Assembly: GCA_041912595.1 (NCBI GenBank)
Contig: JAYRMR010000011.1
Location: 1-64,000, forward strand
Reading direction: 5' to 3'
Length of the DNA stretch: 64,000 bases
Source of the DNA: Roseateles_B sp041912595
Lineage (GTDB): Bacteria > Pseudomonadota > Gammaproteobacteria > Burkholderiales > Burkholderiaceae_C
Under the pieces are notes generated by a model. That model was not told the DNA's origin. It searched no databases and worked only from the letters and a program-made list of their open reading frames with translations. Shown piece after piece: positions 1-10,329 of the stretch (within the stretch, counting starts at the first letter, position 1; each line of letters opens with the position of its first letter). The translations under genes were made by a program, and so were the position numbers.

Positions 1-57
1 CTCGGCCTGCCTGAGGAAGCCAATGATCTGCTCCTCGGTGAATCTGCTCTTCTTCAT
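1..57 (-). CDS. IS3-family transposase OrfA, N-terminal 19 residues only (runs off the edge)
   Basis: The peptide starts MKKSRFTEEQIIGFLRQAE, the hallmark N-terminus of the small helix-turn-helix OrfA of IS3-family (IS407 group) transposases. ATG at 57-55 is preceded by AGGAGA with about 9 nt spacing. An in-frame ATG at 66 sits only 2 nt from that ribosome-binding site and is less likely. OrfA binds the IS ends and is normally fused to OrfB by programmed -1 frameshifting. The rest of the gene lies outside the window. Confidence 0.85.
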   Translation of the reverse strand, partial: MKKSRFTEEQIIGFLRQAE

Positions 58-125
58 GTCCGTCATTCTCCTGGTTGACGGACTTCACTACCTTTACGTT
101 GGTACGGCTGGGAGGGGGCAGGTCA
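1..125 (-). mobile_element. terminal part of an IS3-family insertion sequence
   Basis: The minus strand from 125 begins TGACCTGCCCCCTCCC, typical of IS3-family (IS407-like) terminal repeats, and runs into a transposase OrfA start at 57. The element continues past the left edge, so its other end and the target duplication cannot be checked. Its first three bases (TGA, 125-123) supply the stop codon of the interrupted tniQ-like gene, which places the junction there. It is a secondary insertion into the Tn7-like element. Confidence 0.75.
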
Positions 126-1106
126 CCCGACCAGCCAGTCAATCATCACTAAGTGACGCAGCGGGTGGGCTCCCACTCGATCTACACGGAGCATGCTCGT
201 CAGCTGAATCCTTGACTCGTCCAGGTTCCGCGGCAACGCCATCAGCTCCTGCGTAGCCCTCAGTGGCCGCACGTGCTCGAGGAAGTCTTGTGCGGCAACT
301 GCCAGTTTCAGCCGACCACTGGTTGACGCCAACCCTCGGGCGATGAGTTTCTGGCGATAGATGCGCTTGAGCACCTCGCCATCCAAGTGCAGCACTTCGC
401 GCTGTTCGATCAGCTCGACGACAAGTTTGCCGAGCCGGGATAGGCCTTCGTCGGCGTCATGGCGCGGTGTTTCACTCCTGGGCAGCCAAGCGTGTTGTCT
501 ATTGAGCGTCGGCAACTGCCACTGGAATCGCGCCACGCCATTGGTCTTGGTTGCGGATTCCAGCAGGCGTTCGCCATGCGTCAAGCAGACCCAGACCCCG
601 GGGTACTGGTGATCCAAATGCCACCAAGCCCATCCGTAGGTAGCGATGTCTTCGGCGATGCACGCAGGGCATGCCTTCAGCGGGTGATGCGCTCGGAAGC
701 GGCTCGTCAGAAGTCCCAGGCGGAATTTGAGATGCGCCACTGACGAGCTGGCCATCGCCGCGATGGCTTCATCCAGTTTGGCGGGACTCAGGAAAGGGCG
801 GTAGAAGCGAAGAAGGGTTCGCTCGAGCGCGATGGACTTGACGTCGCCGAGCAGTCCTGCCGTGTTCTGCTCGAACTCATGCAGGCCGCTCGAGAAGTCG
901 TGCTGATAGCCCTGCCGACGACGCCCGAACAGGACGTCCGCCGTTTGATCTGCCGTTCGATGGCCCCACAGGCGGTGGAGCCGGCTGACAAGGCTGAAGA
1001 GGGTCTCGCCCGGGAGCCACTGAAGCAGCTCCCGGTGCAGGCGTTCGGCACCGGCCGCAGGGACGAGCTTGTTCCCGCAATCCGGCTTTCGGTCGCCAGG
1101 CCGCAT
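123..1106 (-). pseudogene. TnsD/TniQ-family transposition target selector, truncated by IS insertion
   Basis: The 327-residue product has the TniQ N-terminal pattern: PGETLFSLVSRLHRL near the start, LLRFYRPFLS, then a zinc-binding region CPAC...GWAWWH...GVWVCLTHGERL. The family (Tn7 TnsD, about 500 residues) recognises the target site, for TnsD the 3' end of glmS. The frame ends exactly where the IS3-family element begins and uses that element's TGA as stop. The last residues, HPLRHLVMIDWLVG, are an internal TnsD-type motif, so roughly a third of the protein is missing. In Tn7 the first gene at this end is tnsA, so a TniQ gene in this place is odd and suggests a rearranged or deleted element. 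The start codon is uncertain; no strong ribosome-binding site is visible. Confidence 0.8.
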
Positions 1107-1120
1107 GGAGACTCAGCCCG

Positions 1121-1160
1121 TGTTTACGACTTTAATTGCCTGTTTACGACTTTAATTTCC
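1121..1160 (-). repeat. two tandem 20-bp TnsB-type binding sites
   Basis: On the minus strand GGAAATTAAAGTCGTAAACA (1160-1141) is followed directly by GGCAATTAAAGTCGTAAACA (1140-1121). The copies differ at one base. The core AAAGTC-TAAAC matches the 22-bp sites that the Tn7 TnsB transposase subunit binds in both transposon ends. Four overlapping copies are usual at the Tn7 right end; I see only these two before the coding sequence begins. Confidence 0.8.
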
Positions 1161-1167
1161 AGAAACA

Positions 1168-1172
1168 GCAAT
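1168..1172. other. candidate 5-bp target duplication next to the Tn7-like end
   Basis: GCAAT (ATTGC on the minus strand) lies between the inferred transposon end at 1167 and chromosomal sequence, 19-23 bp past the glmS stop codon. Tn7-type insertion creates 5-bp duplications at about this distance. The matching copy at the far end of the element is not in the window, so this is an inference from position. Confidence 0.4.
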
Positions 1173-1190
1173 AGACGCTGAATTGACCCA

Positions 1191-3062
<1,872 letters not shown>

Positions 3063-3137
3063 GAATGTTTCCTCCGCTGGTGCAACCCACCGGGCTGCGA
3101 TGGGAGCGAATCCTAGGAGGGGGCCATTGGCATGTGC

Positions 3138-3220
3138 GATCAAATTTCACAAGCAAATGACCATAAATTTCACCGAATGCCAGATAAGATCAATTTGATC
3201 ATCAGTCACTTCAATTTGAA
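3138..3220. promoter_or_regulatory. divergent glmS / lrp-like control region with palindromic operator candidates
   Basis: The AT-rich region between glmS and the Lrp-type gene carries GATCAATTTGATC (3188-3200) and TTCAATTTGAA (3210-3220), both perfect palindromes around a central base, with centres 21 bp apart, about two helical turns. A half-similar GATCAAATTTC starts at 3138. The right palindrome ends 3 bp before the TTG start at 3224, which fits negative autoregulation by an Lrp/AsnC octamer. Seen: the palindromes and their spacing. Inferred: the regulator that binds. Confidence 0.5.
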
Positions 3221-3223
3221 ATT

Positions 3224-3694
3224 TTGATTCAGCTCGACGCCACCGATCACCGCATCCTGGGGGTGCTGCAGGAGGACGCTTCGCTGTCCAACCTGGACCT
3301 TGCGCGCCGGGCGGCGGTGTCCCCGGCCACCTGCCTGCGCCGGGTGAAGCGGCTGCGGGAGCTGGGCGTGATCGAGCAGCAGGTGGCCATCTTGAATCCG
3401 GCGCAGCTGGGAGCGGGGCTGATCGCCATCGTCGAGATCACGCTGGAGCGCCAGACTGCCGAGGCCATCGCGGCCTTCCAGACGCTGGCGGTGGCCCGCA
3501 GCGAGGTGCAGCAGTGCTACCAGGTGTCCCCCGGGCCGGATTTCGTGCTCATCGTCCAGGTGCCGGACATGGCGGCCTATCACCAGCTCGTGCAGGGCCT
3601 CTACAGCGCGGACAGCAATGTGCGTAACGTGAAGGCCTTCTTCAGCGTGCATCGGGCGAAGTTCTCACCACGCCTGCACCTGCCGGCGCCGTAG
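3224..3694 (+). CDS. Lrp/AsnC-family transcriptional regulator
   Basis: The 156-residue protein has an N-terminal winged helix-turn-helix (about residues 3-65: LDATDHRILGVLQ, then LARRAAVSPATCLRRVKRL as recognition region). A RAM/AsnC effector domain follows, with YQVSPGPDFVLIVQVPDM and NVRNVKAFFSVHRAKF. Such proteins assemble as dimers to octamers and sense amino acids. No ATG exists in frame between the upstream stop at 3185 and the domain start, so TTG at 3224 is the best start. It is divergent from glmS with palindromic operator candidates overlapping the start. The target genes and ligand cannot be told from sequence. Confidence 0.85.
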   Translation: MIQLDATDHRILGVLQEDASLSNLDLARRAAVSPATCLRRVKRLRELGVIEQQVAILNPAQLGAGLIAIVEITLERQTAEAIAAFQTLAVARSEVQQCYQVSPGPDFVLIVQVPDMAAYHQLVQGLYSADSNVRNVKAFFSVHRAKFSPRLHLPAP

Positions 3695-3708
3695 GCAAGG
3701 CCCCATGA

Positions 3709-3730
3709 AAAACGGCCCCGCAGGGCCGTT
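3709..3730 (-). terminator. rho-independent terminator of the PEP-CTERM protease gene
   Basis: AACGGCCC-CGCA-GGGCCGTT (3711-3730) forms an 8-bp stem. Read on the minus strand it is followed by TTTTTC, a clear U-tract, 22 bp past the protease stop. The convergent Lrp-type gene ends at 3694 and may also use the hairpin, though its plus-strand tail is not U-rich. Confidence 0.8.
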
Positions 3731-3751
3731 GCTTCATCAGCGGGCGATGGA

Positions 3752-4843
3752 TCAGCCGCGCTGACGGCGGCGCACGGCGCTGAGGCCGAACAGGGCGAGC
3801 ACAGCCAGCGCGGCGCTGCCCGGCTCGGGAACGCCCATCTGCTGCCGGATCCAGTTCAGGTGCGAGTAGACCGCGGTCGAGCCGGAGAGGTCGCCGTAGC
3901 TGGCGGTATTGCCATAGGCCGCGTCGCAATCCAGGCCGAATTTGTAGCAGGCTTCCCAGCCCCAGCTGTGCACGCCGGTCAGGAGGAACTGCGTGCCGTC
4001 CCAGACGAAGTCGCCCCCGCCGGAGTCGCCGCCGGCAATCATGCCTTCGTCCTTGCCATGGCCGCGGTCGCTGCTCCACAGCGCGGTGCCGATGCCGTCG
4101 GCGAAGATCTGCAGCGTGTTGTTGTCGTCCAGACCGCTGTCGAAGTCCGACATATAGGTCACGCCGTGCTTGTAGTTCTCGGGGTTGTACCAGCCCTTGA
4201 AGACCGTGCCGAGTTCCTTGTTGAAGGTCTGGCTGTCGACGTCGATGCGGTTCCAGGCGTAGTGACCGAACTTCCAGTCTTTCCAGTTCGTGTCGTCCGG
4301 GGCATTGCCGACCTGCGTGGTGCCGTAGCCGGCCACCAGGATGTCCTTGCCCACGTCCAGCGTCGTGCTGAGCTGGTAGCCCTTGATGGTCGTGACGGCG
4401 CGGTCCAGGCGGAGCAGAGCGATGTCGGCCCCGGTGTCCAGCCGGCCGGTCCAGCCGGAATGCACGATGGCATTGCCGGCCGCCACCGTCCGCGACACCT
4501 TGGAGGCGCCGCCGGCCCAGCCGAAGTCCACCTTCATGCTCACGAAGTCGTCCGCGCAGTGAGCGGCCGTCAGCACGTACTGGCCGCCTGCCAGCAGGGA
4601 GCCCGAGCAGGCGTAGGTGTCGCCGCTGCGGGTCTGGAAGTTCAGCATCGCGACGCCATCCAGCGCACCCGGCACGCCGTTGAAGCTCTGGCCCGGCAGG
4701 AAGCGCCAGTCCTCAGGACCGCTGGTATTGCCGGTCAGCGGCACCAGATCAGGGCCGAAGGACGTGACGGGCGTCAGCGCCTGGGCCGACGACATCGCAC
4801 CGGCGCTCAGCAGCGCCAGCGCCAAAGAAGACAAGACTTTCAT
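3752..4843 (-). CDS. secreted trypsin-like serine protease with PEP-CTERM sorting signal
   Basis: The 363-residue precursor has a Sec signal peptide (MKVLSSLALALLSAGAMSSA, cleavage near AQA). A chymotrypsin-fold domain follows with all triad motifs in order: LTAAHC (His), DIALLRLD (Asp) and GGDSGGG (Ser). The C-terminus VPEPGSAALAVLALFGLSAV plus RRRQRG is a textbook PEP-CTERM signal: a PEP motif, one hydrophobic helix and a basic tail, cut by an exosortase. ATG 4843 is chosen because it begins the signal peptide and has AGGGAA about 7 nt upstream. No exosortase is in the window; the FemAB-like gene at 21852 belongs to the same kind of system. The substrate is unknown. Confidence 0.9.
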   Translation of the reverse strand: MKVLSSLALALLSAGAMSSAQALTPVTSFGPDLVPLTGNTSGPEDWRFLPGQSFNGVPGALDGVAMLNFQTRSGDTYACSGSLLAGGQYVLTAAHCADDFVSMKVDFGWAGGASKVSRTVAAGNAIVHSGWTGRLDTGADIALLRLDRAVTTIKGYQLSTTLDVGKDILVAGYGTTQVGNAPDDTNWKDWKFGHYAWNRIDVDSQTFNKELGTVFKGWYNPENYKHGVTYMSDFDSGLDDNNTLQIFADGIGTALWSSDRGHGKDEGMIAGGDSGGGDFVWDGTQFLLTGVHSWGWEACYKFGLDCDAAYGNTASYGDLSGSTAVYSHLNWIRQQMGVPEPGSAALAVLALFGLSAVRRRQRG

Positions 4844-4888
4844 GAATATTCCCTCGAGATGACTCGCGCTCCGTGAGACCTCTGAATG

Positions 4889-4922
4889 GCGCCTCTTCGT
4901 GATCTGCTTCACGAAAAGGCGC
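4889..4922. other. strong inverted repeat in the rlmI / protease intergenic region
   Basis: GCGCCT-C-TTCGTGA, a 6-nt spacer TCTGCT, then TCACGAA-A-AGGCGC form a 14-position stem with one mismatch. TCTTTT follows on the plus strand, but no plus-strand gene ends here. On the minus strand there is no U-tract. It may be a protein-binding operator upstream of the protease or a factor-dependent terminator of the methyltransferase gene. Confidence 0.45.
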
Positions 4923-4997
4923 TCTTTTCGGGCGCGGGCCGCAGGTATACCCCGAATCGTCTTGTCCCCTTCCTAGGGGTCACCCTTCCTTGTTGGC

Positions 4998-6179
<1,182 letters not shown>

Positions 6180-6207
6180 GGCGCGTATTGTCGCCGCGCC
6201 GCTCCGG

Positions 6208-7755
6208 TCAGAGATTGCCCCAGGCGTAGCCGACCGCCAGATTCAGTTGCGTGCTGTCCCCACCCCGGCCGCGCAGGCTGCCCCACTGGCCCAGGCCGGC
6301 GCGCAGGCGCAGGCGGTTGAGGTCGCCCTGGCCCTGCCATTGCGCCCAGATTTCGGTCTGGCGCAAGGCACCGCCGCCCAGTTGAACGCCGCCGCCGCCG
6401 CCCGCACCGGCCAAGACCTCGGCACCCACGCGCCAGCGCCCGTCGCCGAAGGGCTGCGTGCGCAGCCCGGCCCCCAGCAGACCATAGGCATAGGCGCCGG
6501 CCTTGCCCTGCACCGCCGTCCCGGCCTGCGCCAGGCCGTAGAGATGCTCCCCGAGGCCGCGCGTCATGATGAGACCCATCTGGGTGATGTCCTGGTGGCT
6601 GCCATCCTTGAACGGCACCTGGCGCACACGCTGCACGCTCACCAGCCAGCCCTGCTCCTCGACCGTGCCCGTCTGGAGGGCCCCCGGCTGCTGGCGCCGC
6701 AGCACTGGCTCCAGGGGCATGTCGAGACTGAAGCGGGCATAGGGCGCATGGAAGGCGCCGCGCGACTGAGCCCAGCCCGCATCCACGCGCCAGCCCCAGC
6801 CGCTCGCGGACTGCCAGCGCAGCGTCGGGCCGACCTTCATCAACCAGCCGCTGCCGGTATCGACGTCACCGCCGCCGGCGAGGCCGAGCGCCGCCTGGCC
6901 GCCGACCCGCAGCCCCGTGCTGCCGATGGCCCAGTCCTGGCCGAGATTGGCCAGCACTTCCATGTAGCCGTCAGCGCCCCCCTTGGCCCCGCCGGCCGCC
7001 TCCAGGCCCCACCAGGCACTGGGCGAGATGTATTGGCGCAGCGAAGCGCCGGCGAGCCCGACCTTGCGGTCCATCAGGATGCCGCTGCGGCGGCGGATCG
7101 ACTTGGACGGCGCGTACCCGCCCGCCGTGAGTGACATCTCGTCAAAGCCCAGCCCGCCGCGGTCGCCCGAGGTGCCGATGCGTCCGCCGGCCGAGGGGTC
7201 GAAGGAATGGAACATCGACTGCCGGCCGATCATGAAGTTGATCTGGGTGTCCGCGATATTGCCGCCGGGCACCATGACCCGGGAGAGCCCGAGGCCGCTG
7301 TACCAGGGGCCCGCCTCCGTGCGGATGGACAGCTCCGGGCGCCACATCAGGCCGCCGCCGAAGCGCAGGACATCGGAGCTCAGCCCGCCGCCGCCGCCCA
7401 CGAAGAGTCCCGCGGCCAGGTGCGTGTTGGTGCCCAGGCGCCAGCGGCGCTGCCCGGTGATGCCGAGCATGAAGATGCCGCCGTAATTGCCCTTGGCCGA
7501 GGCATAGACCGTGGGGCCCAGGCCCCAGTCCTCGTTGACCGCCAGCAGTGCGCTGCCGCCGGCCAGGGCCATGCGCCCGCCCTCCTTGGTGCGCAGCGGC
7601 GTCCAGCTCATCTCCCAGTTGAGCGGGCGAGCGGCACTGGGCACCAGCGGCGCCGGGTCCGCCACCTGGGCGTGGCTGCTGGAGAAGGCGGCGGCCAGGC
7701 TCAGGCACAGCAGGCGTGGCAGCAGGGAATCAAGGGAAAGACGCGGCGCAGACAT
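6208..7755 (-). CDS. predicted outer-membrane beta-barrel protein, function unknown
   Basis: The 515-residue precursor has a signal peptide (MSAPRLSLDSLLPRLLCLSLA, cleavage near SHA-Q). A long stretch of alternating polar and hydrophobic segments rich in Gly and Trp follows, of the type TVYASAKGNYGGIFMLGITG and WWGLEAAGGAKGGADGYMEV, suggesting many transmembrane beta-strands. The terminal strand TQLNLAVGYAWGNL lacks the usual final Phe but is otherwise barrel-like. I recognise no named family. It follows xerC with a 45-bp gap on the same strand and precedes the RlmI-type gene. It could be a structural barrel or a channel; the evidence is composition and topology only. Confidence 0.6.
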   Translation of the reverse strand: MSAPRLSLDSLLPRLLCLSLAAAFSSSHAQVADPAPLVPSAARPLNWEMSWTPLRTKEGGRMALAGGSALLAVNEDWGLGPTVYASAKGNYGGIFMLGITGQRRWRLGTNTHLAAGLFVGGGGGLSSDVLRFGGGLMWRPELSIRTEAGPWYSGLGLSRVMVPGGNIADTQINFMIGRQSMFHSFDPSAGGRIGTSGDRGGLGFDEMSLTAGGYAPSKSIRRRSGILMDRKVGLAGASLRQYISPSAWWGLEAAGGAKGGADGYMEVLANLGQDWAIGSTGLRVGGQAALGLAGGGDVDTGSGWLMKVGPTLRWQSASGWGWRVDAGWAQSRGAFHAPYARFSLDMPLEPVLRRQQPGALQTGTVEEQGWLVSVQRVRQVPFKDGSHQDITQMGLIMTRGLGEHLYGLAQAGTAVQGKAGAYAYGLLGAGLRTQPFGDGRWRVGAEVLAGAGGGGGVQLGGGALRQTEIWAQWQGQGDLNRLRLRAGLGQWGSLRGRGGDSTQLNLAVGYAWGNL

Positions 7756-7800
7756 GGGCGCCGACCATACCAGGGTTTTGCGGCCCTGCCGGCCCTGCGG

Positions 7801-8763
7801 TCAACGCTTGCGGGCGCGGGGGTGCGCGGCGTCGTACACCTTCGCAAGGTGCTGGAAATCCAGCTTGGTGTAGACCTGCGTGGTGCTGATGTTGGCGTGG
7901 CCGAGGAGGTCCTGGACGGCGCGCAAGTCCCCGCTGGACTGCAGCACATGCGAGGCGAAGGAGTGCCGCAGCATGTGCGGGTGCACGTGCGTGGGCGAGC
8001 CCGCCGCCTGCGCGCGCAGGCTGAGGCGCTGGCGCACCTGCGTGGCGCCCAGGCGGCCGCCGCGCGGTCCGATGAAGAGGGCCCGCTCGGTGCTGCCGGC
8101 CGCGAGCCACTCGCCCCGGCATTGCAGCCAGGCCCGAACGGCCTCCAGCGCCGCCCGCCCGATGGGCACGAGGCGCTGCTTGCTGCCCTTGCCCAGCACG
8201 TGGGCCTCGGCGGCGTCGAGGTCGAGCCAGCCCCGGGCCGAGGCGCCCGGGACCACGTCCAGGCCCACCAGCTCGCTCACCCGCAGGCCGCAGCTGTAGA
8301 GCAGCTCCACCAGCGCGGCGTCACAGGCCTCGCGCACGGGGTCGGCCGCCTCGTCGCGGTGGGCGGCCAGCTGCACGGCATCGTCCACCGACAGCGCCTT
8401 GGGCAGCGGCTTGGCGCCGCGCGGCGCACGCAGGCCGTCGACGGGATTGAGCTCGACCAGCCCCTGGTGGCCCATCCAGCGGTACCAGCTCCGCCACGCG
8501 GACATCATCAGCGCGAGGCTGCGCGGGGACAGGTCTTGCCCATGCAGGCGCGCCACCCAGCGGCGGACCTGCGCCACGCCGACGCGCTCCAGCGCCACGC
8601 CGGCCTCCTCGGCCAGCTGGCAGAGGCGGCGCAGCGCGTGTTCGTAGAGGATCAGCGTGCGCTGCGCGAGGCGGCGCTCGACGCGCAGGTGCTCGAGGTA
8701 GCGCCGCTGCGATTCGGGCAGCGGCGCCGGGCCGGCGTCGCGCTCAGGCTGCGACGGGGCCAT
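7801..8763 (-). CDS. xerC: site-specific tyrosine recombinase XerC
   Basis: XerC works with XerD at dif to resolve chromosome dimers at division. The 320-residue product has the SAM-like N-terminal core-binding domain (YLEHLRVERRLAQRTLILYEHAL). The catalytic domain carries the first Arg in LLYSCGLRVSELVGL, K in GKGSKQRLVP, H-x-x-R in HPHMLRHSFASH, and the nucleophilic Tyr in GHANISTTQVYTKLD. ATG 8763 is the natural start: it overlaps the DUF484 stop by 20 nt and gives the normal XerC length, whereas the frame extends upstream with non-homologous residues. dapF-DUF484-xerC is a conserved operon in many proteobacteria. Confidence 0.94.
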   Translation of the reverse strand: MAPSQPERDAGPAPLPESQRRYLEHLRVERRLAQRTLILYEHALRRLCQLAEEAGVALERVGVAQVRRWVARLHGQDLSPRSLALMMSAWRSWYRWMGHQGLVELNPVDGLRAPRGAKPLPKALSVDDAVQLAAHRDEAADPVREACDAALVELLYSCGLRVSELVGLDVVPGASARGWLDLDAAEAHVLGKGSKQRLVPIGRAALEAVRAWLQCRGEWLAAGSTERALFIGPRGGRLGATQVRQRLSLRAQAAGSPTHVHPHMLRHSFASHVLQSSGDLRAVQDLLGHANISTTQVYTKLDFQHLAKVYDAAHPRARKR

Positions 8764-9448
8764 CGGCCAGCAGCCGCGCCAGCGCCGCGCCGGCAAGCTC
8801 GCCGATGCGCTGCAGGAACTCGGTGCCCATCTCGGCCGTGTAGCGCGTGGGATCGGGCGAGCCCAGCAGCAGCAGGCCGAAGGGCTCATCGGCCGCATGG
8901 CGGCGCAGGGGCACGAGGGCCAGCGAGGCGATCGAGGCGTCCTCGCCCAGCCAGCGCACGGCCTCGAAGCCGCTGTTCACGCCGCAGTAGGGCTGGGCCA
9001 GGCTCGACGCGAAGCTGCGCACGTCGTCGCTGACGGCCTGTGCGTAGTCGGCCGCGGCGTGGCGCGCGTCCAGGCCCCACAGGCGCAAGGCTGCTGCGGG
9101 GATCAGGAAGTGGTGACGCAGCTCGTGCAGCAGCACCTCGGGCAGCGCGGCCGGGTCGGCGGTGAGCATCAGGCTGAGCGTCCAGGCGTGCAGGCGGTCG
9201 GCGATGGCGACGTTCTCCTGGCCGTTGCGGATCATCTCGATCAGCTTGTGCTCGAGGCCCTTGATCTTCTCGCGCAGCATCTCGGCCTGGCGCTCCTGCA
9301 GGCTCACGGCGCGCTGGCCGTGGGGGTGGCTCAGCTGCACGCTGGCCAACAGCTCGGCGTGGCGCTGGAAGAAGCCGGGGTTGCGCAGCAGGTACTGGGC
9401 GATGTCCTGTTCGGTCAGGCCCTGCGGGGCGTTGTCTTGGGTGCTCAC
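8744..9448 (-). CDS. DUF484 family protein
   Basis: The 234-residue protein has the DUF484 pattern: a short N-terminal helical part (LTEQDIAQYLLRNPGFFQRHAELLASVQLSHPHG), a coiled-coil segment (QERQAEMLREKIKGLEHKLIEM), and a GAF-like domain. The biochemical role is not established; the conserved position between dapF and xerC suggests a link to cell-wall or division physiology. GTG at 9448 is the start; GTGA overlaps the dapF stop by 4 nt, a sign of translational coupling, and the product then matches the family N-terminus. Confidence 0.88.
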   Translation of the reverse strand: MSTQDNAPQGLTEQDIAQYLLRNPGFFQRHAELLASVQLSHPHGQRAVSLQERQAEMLREKIKGLEHKLIEMIRNGQENVAIADRLHAWTLSLMLTADPAALPEVLLHELRHHFLIPAAALRLWGLDARHAAADYAQAVSDDVRSFASSLAQPYCGVNSGFEAVRWLGEDASIASLALVPLRRHAADEPFGLLLLGSPDPTRYTAEMGTEFLQRIGELAGAALARLLADGPVAA

Positions 9449-10311
9449 AGCGAGATCTCTCCTTCAAACACGGTCTGGGCCGGGCCGGTCATCCAGACCG
9501 GCGCGTCGAGGCCCTGGCTCAGGCCCGCCCATTCGATGCGCAGCGGGCCGCCGCGCGTCTGCACTTCCACGGCCTCGTCCAGCCAGCCCAGGCGGATGCC
9601 GGCCACCACGGCCGCGCACGCGCCGGTGCCGCAGGCCAGCGTCTCGCCGGCGTCGCGCTCGAAGACGCGCAGCTTCACGTGGCTGCGATCGACGACCTGC
9701 AGGAAGCCGGCGTTGACCCGGCGCGGAAAGGCCGAATGGCTCTCGACCTGCGGACCGCGCTGCAGCACCGGCGCATGGTCCACATCGGCCACGCGCTGCA
9801 CGGCGTGCGGGTTGCCCATGGACAGCACGGCCACGTCGCAGGTGTCCCCATCGGCCAGGGGCAGCTGCCACAGGTCCAGCGCGCCTTCGCGGCGGACATC
9901 GAGGGCGTCGGGATTGAACGGCACCTGGGCCAGCTCGAAGATCGGCGCCCCCATGTCGACGCTGACCCGGCCATCGTCGCGCAGGTGCAGCTCGAGGAGC
10001 TTGTTCATCGTGCGGACCCGGACGCTGCGCTTGTCGGTCAGGCCCTTCTCGGACACGTAGCGCACGAAGCAGCGCGCGCCGTTGCCGCAGTGCTCGACCT
10101 CGTCGCCCGTGTTGTTGAAGATGCGGTAGCGGAAGTCCACGCCGGGCTCGTCGCTCGCCTCGATCACGAGGATCTGGTCGCAGCCGACGCCGAAGCGGCG
10201 GTCGCCCAGGTGGCGGATCTGGGTGGCGTCGAGGCGCAGGGGCTCGCGGGTGGCGTCGATGACCACGAAGTCATTGCCCGCGCCCTGCATCTTGGTGAAT
10301 CGCAGCTTCAT
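9445..10311 (-). CDS. dapF: diaminopimelate epimerase
   Basis: This cytoplasmic enzyme of the lysine/peptidoglycan pathway interconverts LL- and meso-diaminopimelate. The 288-residue product has FTKMQGAGNDFVVID at the N-terminus and the two catalytic cysteines in EHCGNGARC and LACGTGACA. MGNPHAVQ and NTGDEVEHCGNGAR are further family signatures. It lies between the lipid A acyltransferase pair (18 bp upstream) and DUF484 (4-bp overlap), so it is part of a five-gene minus-strand run from 12050 to 7801. Confidence 0.97.
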   Translation of the reverse strand: MKLRFTKMQGAGNDFVVIDATREPLRLDATQIRHLGDRRFGVGCDQILVIEASDEPGVDFRYRIFNNTGDEVEHCGNGARCFVRYVSEKGLTDKRSVRVRTMNKLLELHLRDDGRVSVDMGAPIFELAQVPFNPDALDVRREGALDLWQLPLADGDTCDVAVLSMGNPHAVQRVADVDHAPVLQRGPQVESHSAFPRRVNAGFLQVVDRSHVKLRVFERDAGETLACGTGACAAVVAGIRLGWLDEAVEVQTRGGPLRIEWAGLSQGLDAPVWMTGPAQTVFEGEISL

Positions 10312-10329
10312 GCGGCCATTATCCGTGCG

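Larger units (their letters stand above)
1..1167. mobile_element. glmS-proximal end of a Tn7-like transposon (attTn7 insertion), interrupted by an IS
   Basis: Reading away from glmS, 23 bp after its stop codon, the minus strand begins TGTTTCTG followed by GAAATTAAAGTCGTAAACA. This has the same layout as the end of Tn7: eight terminal bases starting TGT, then a TnsB site resembling ACAATAAAGTCTTAAACT. A second copy of the site follows directly, and a TnsD/TniQ-family gene lies just inside. Tn7 is known to insert about 25 bp past the glmS stop, so position, end sequence and gene content agree. The other end lies outside the window. The exact terminal base is inferred from the alignment to the Tn7 end, and cargo and activity are unknown. 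Confidence 0.8.

Noticed and set aside
3063..3143. Upstream in-frame extension of glmS
   Set aside because: The mature enzyme needs Cys directly after the initiator Met; the extension has no homology and covers the ribosome-binding site.
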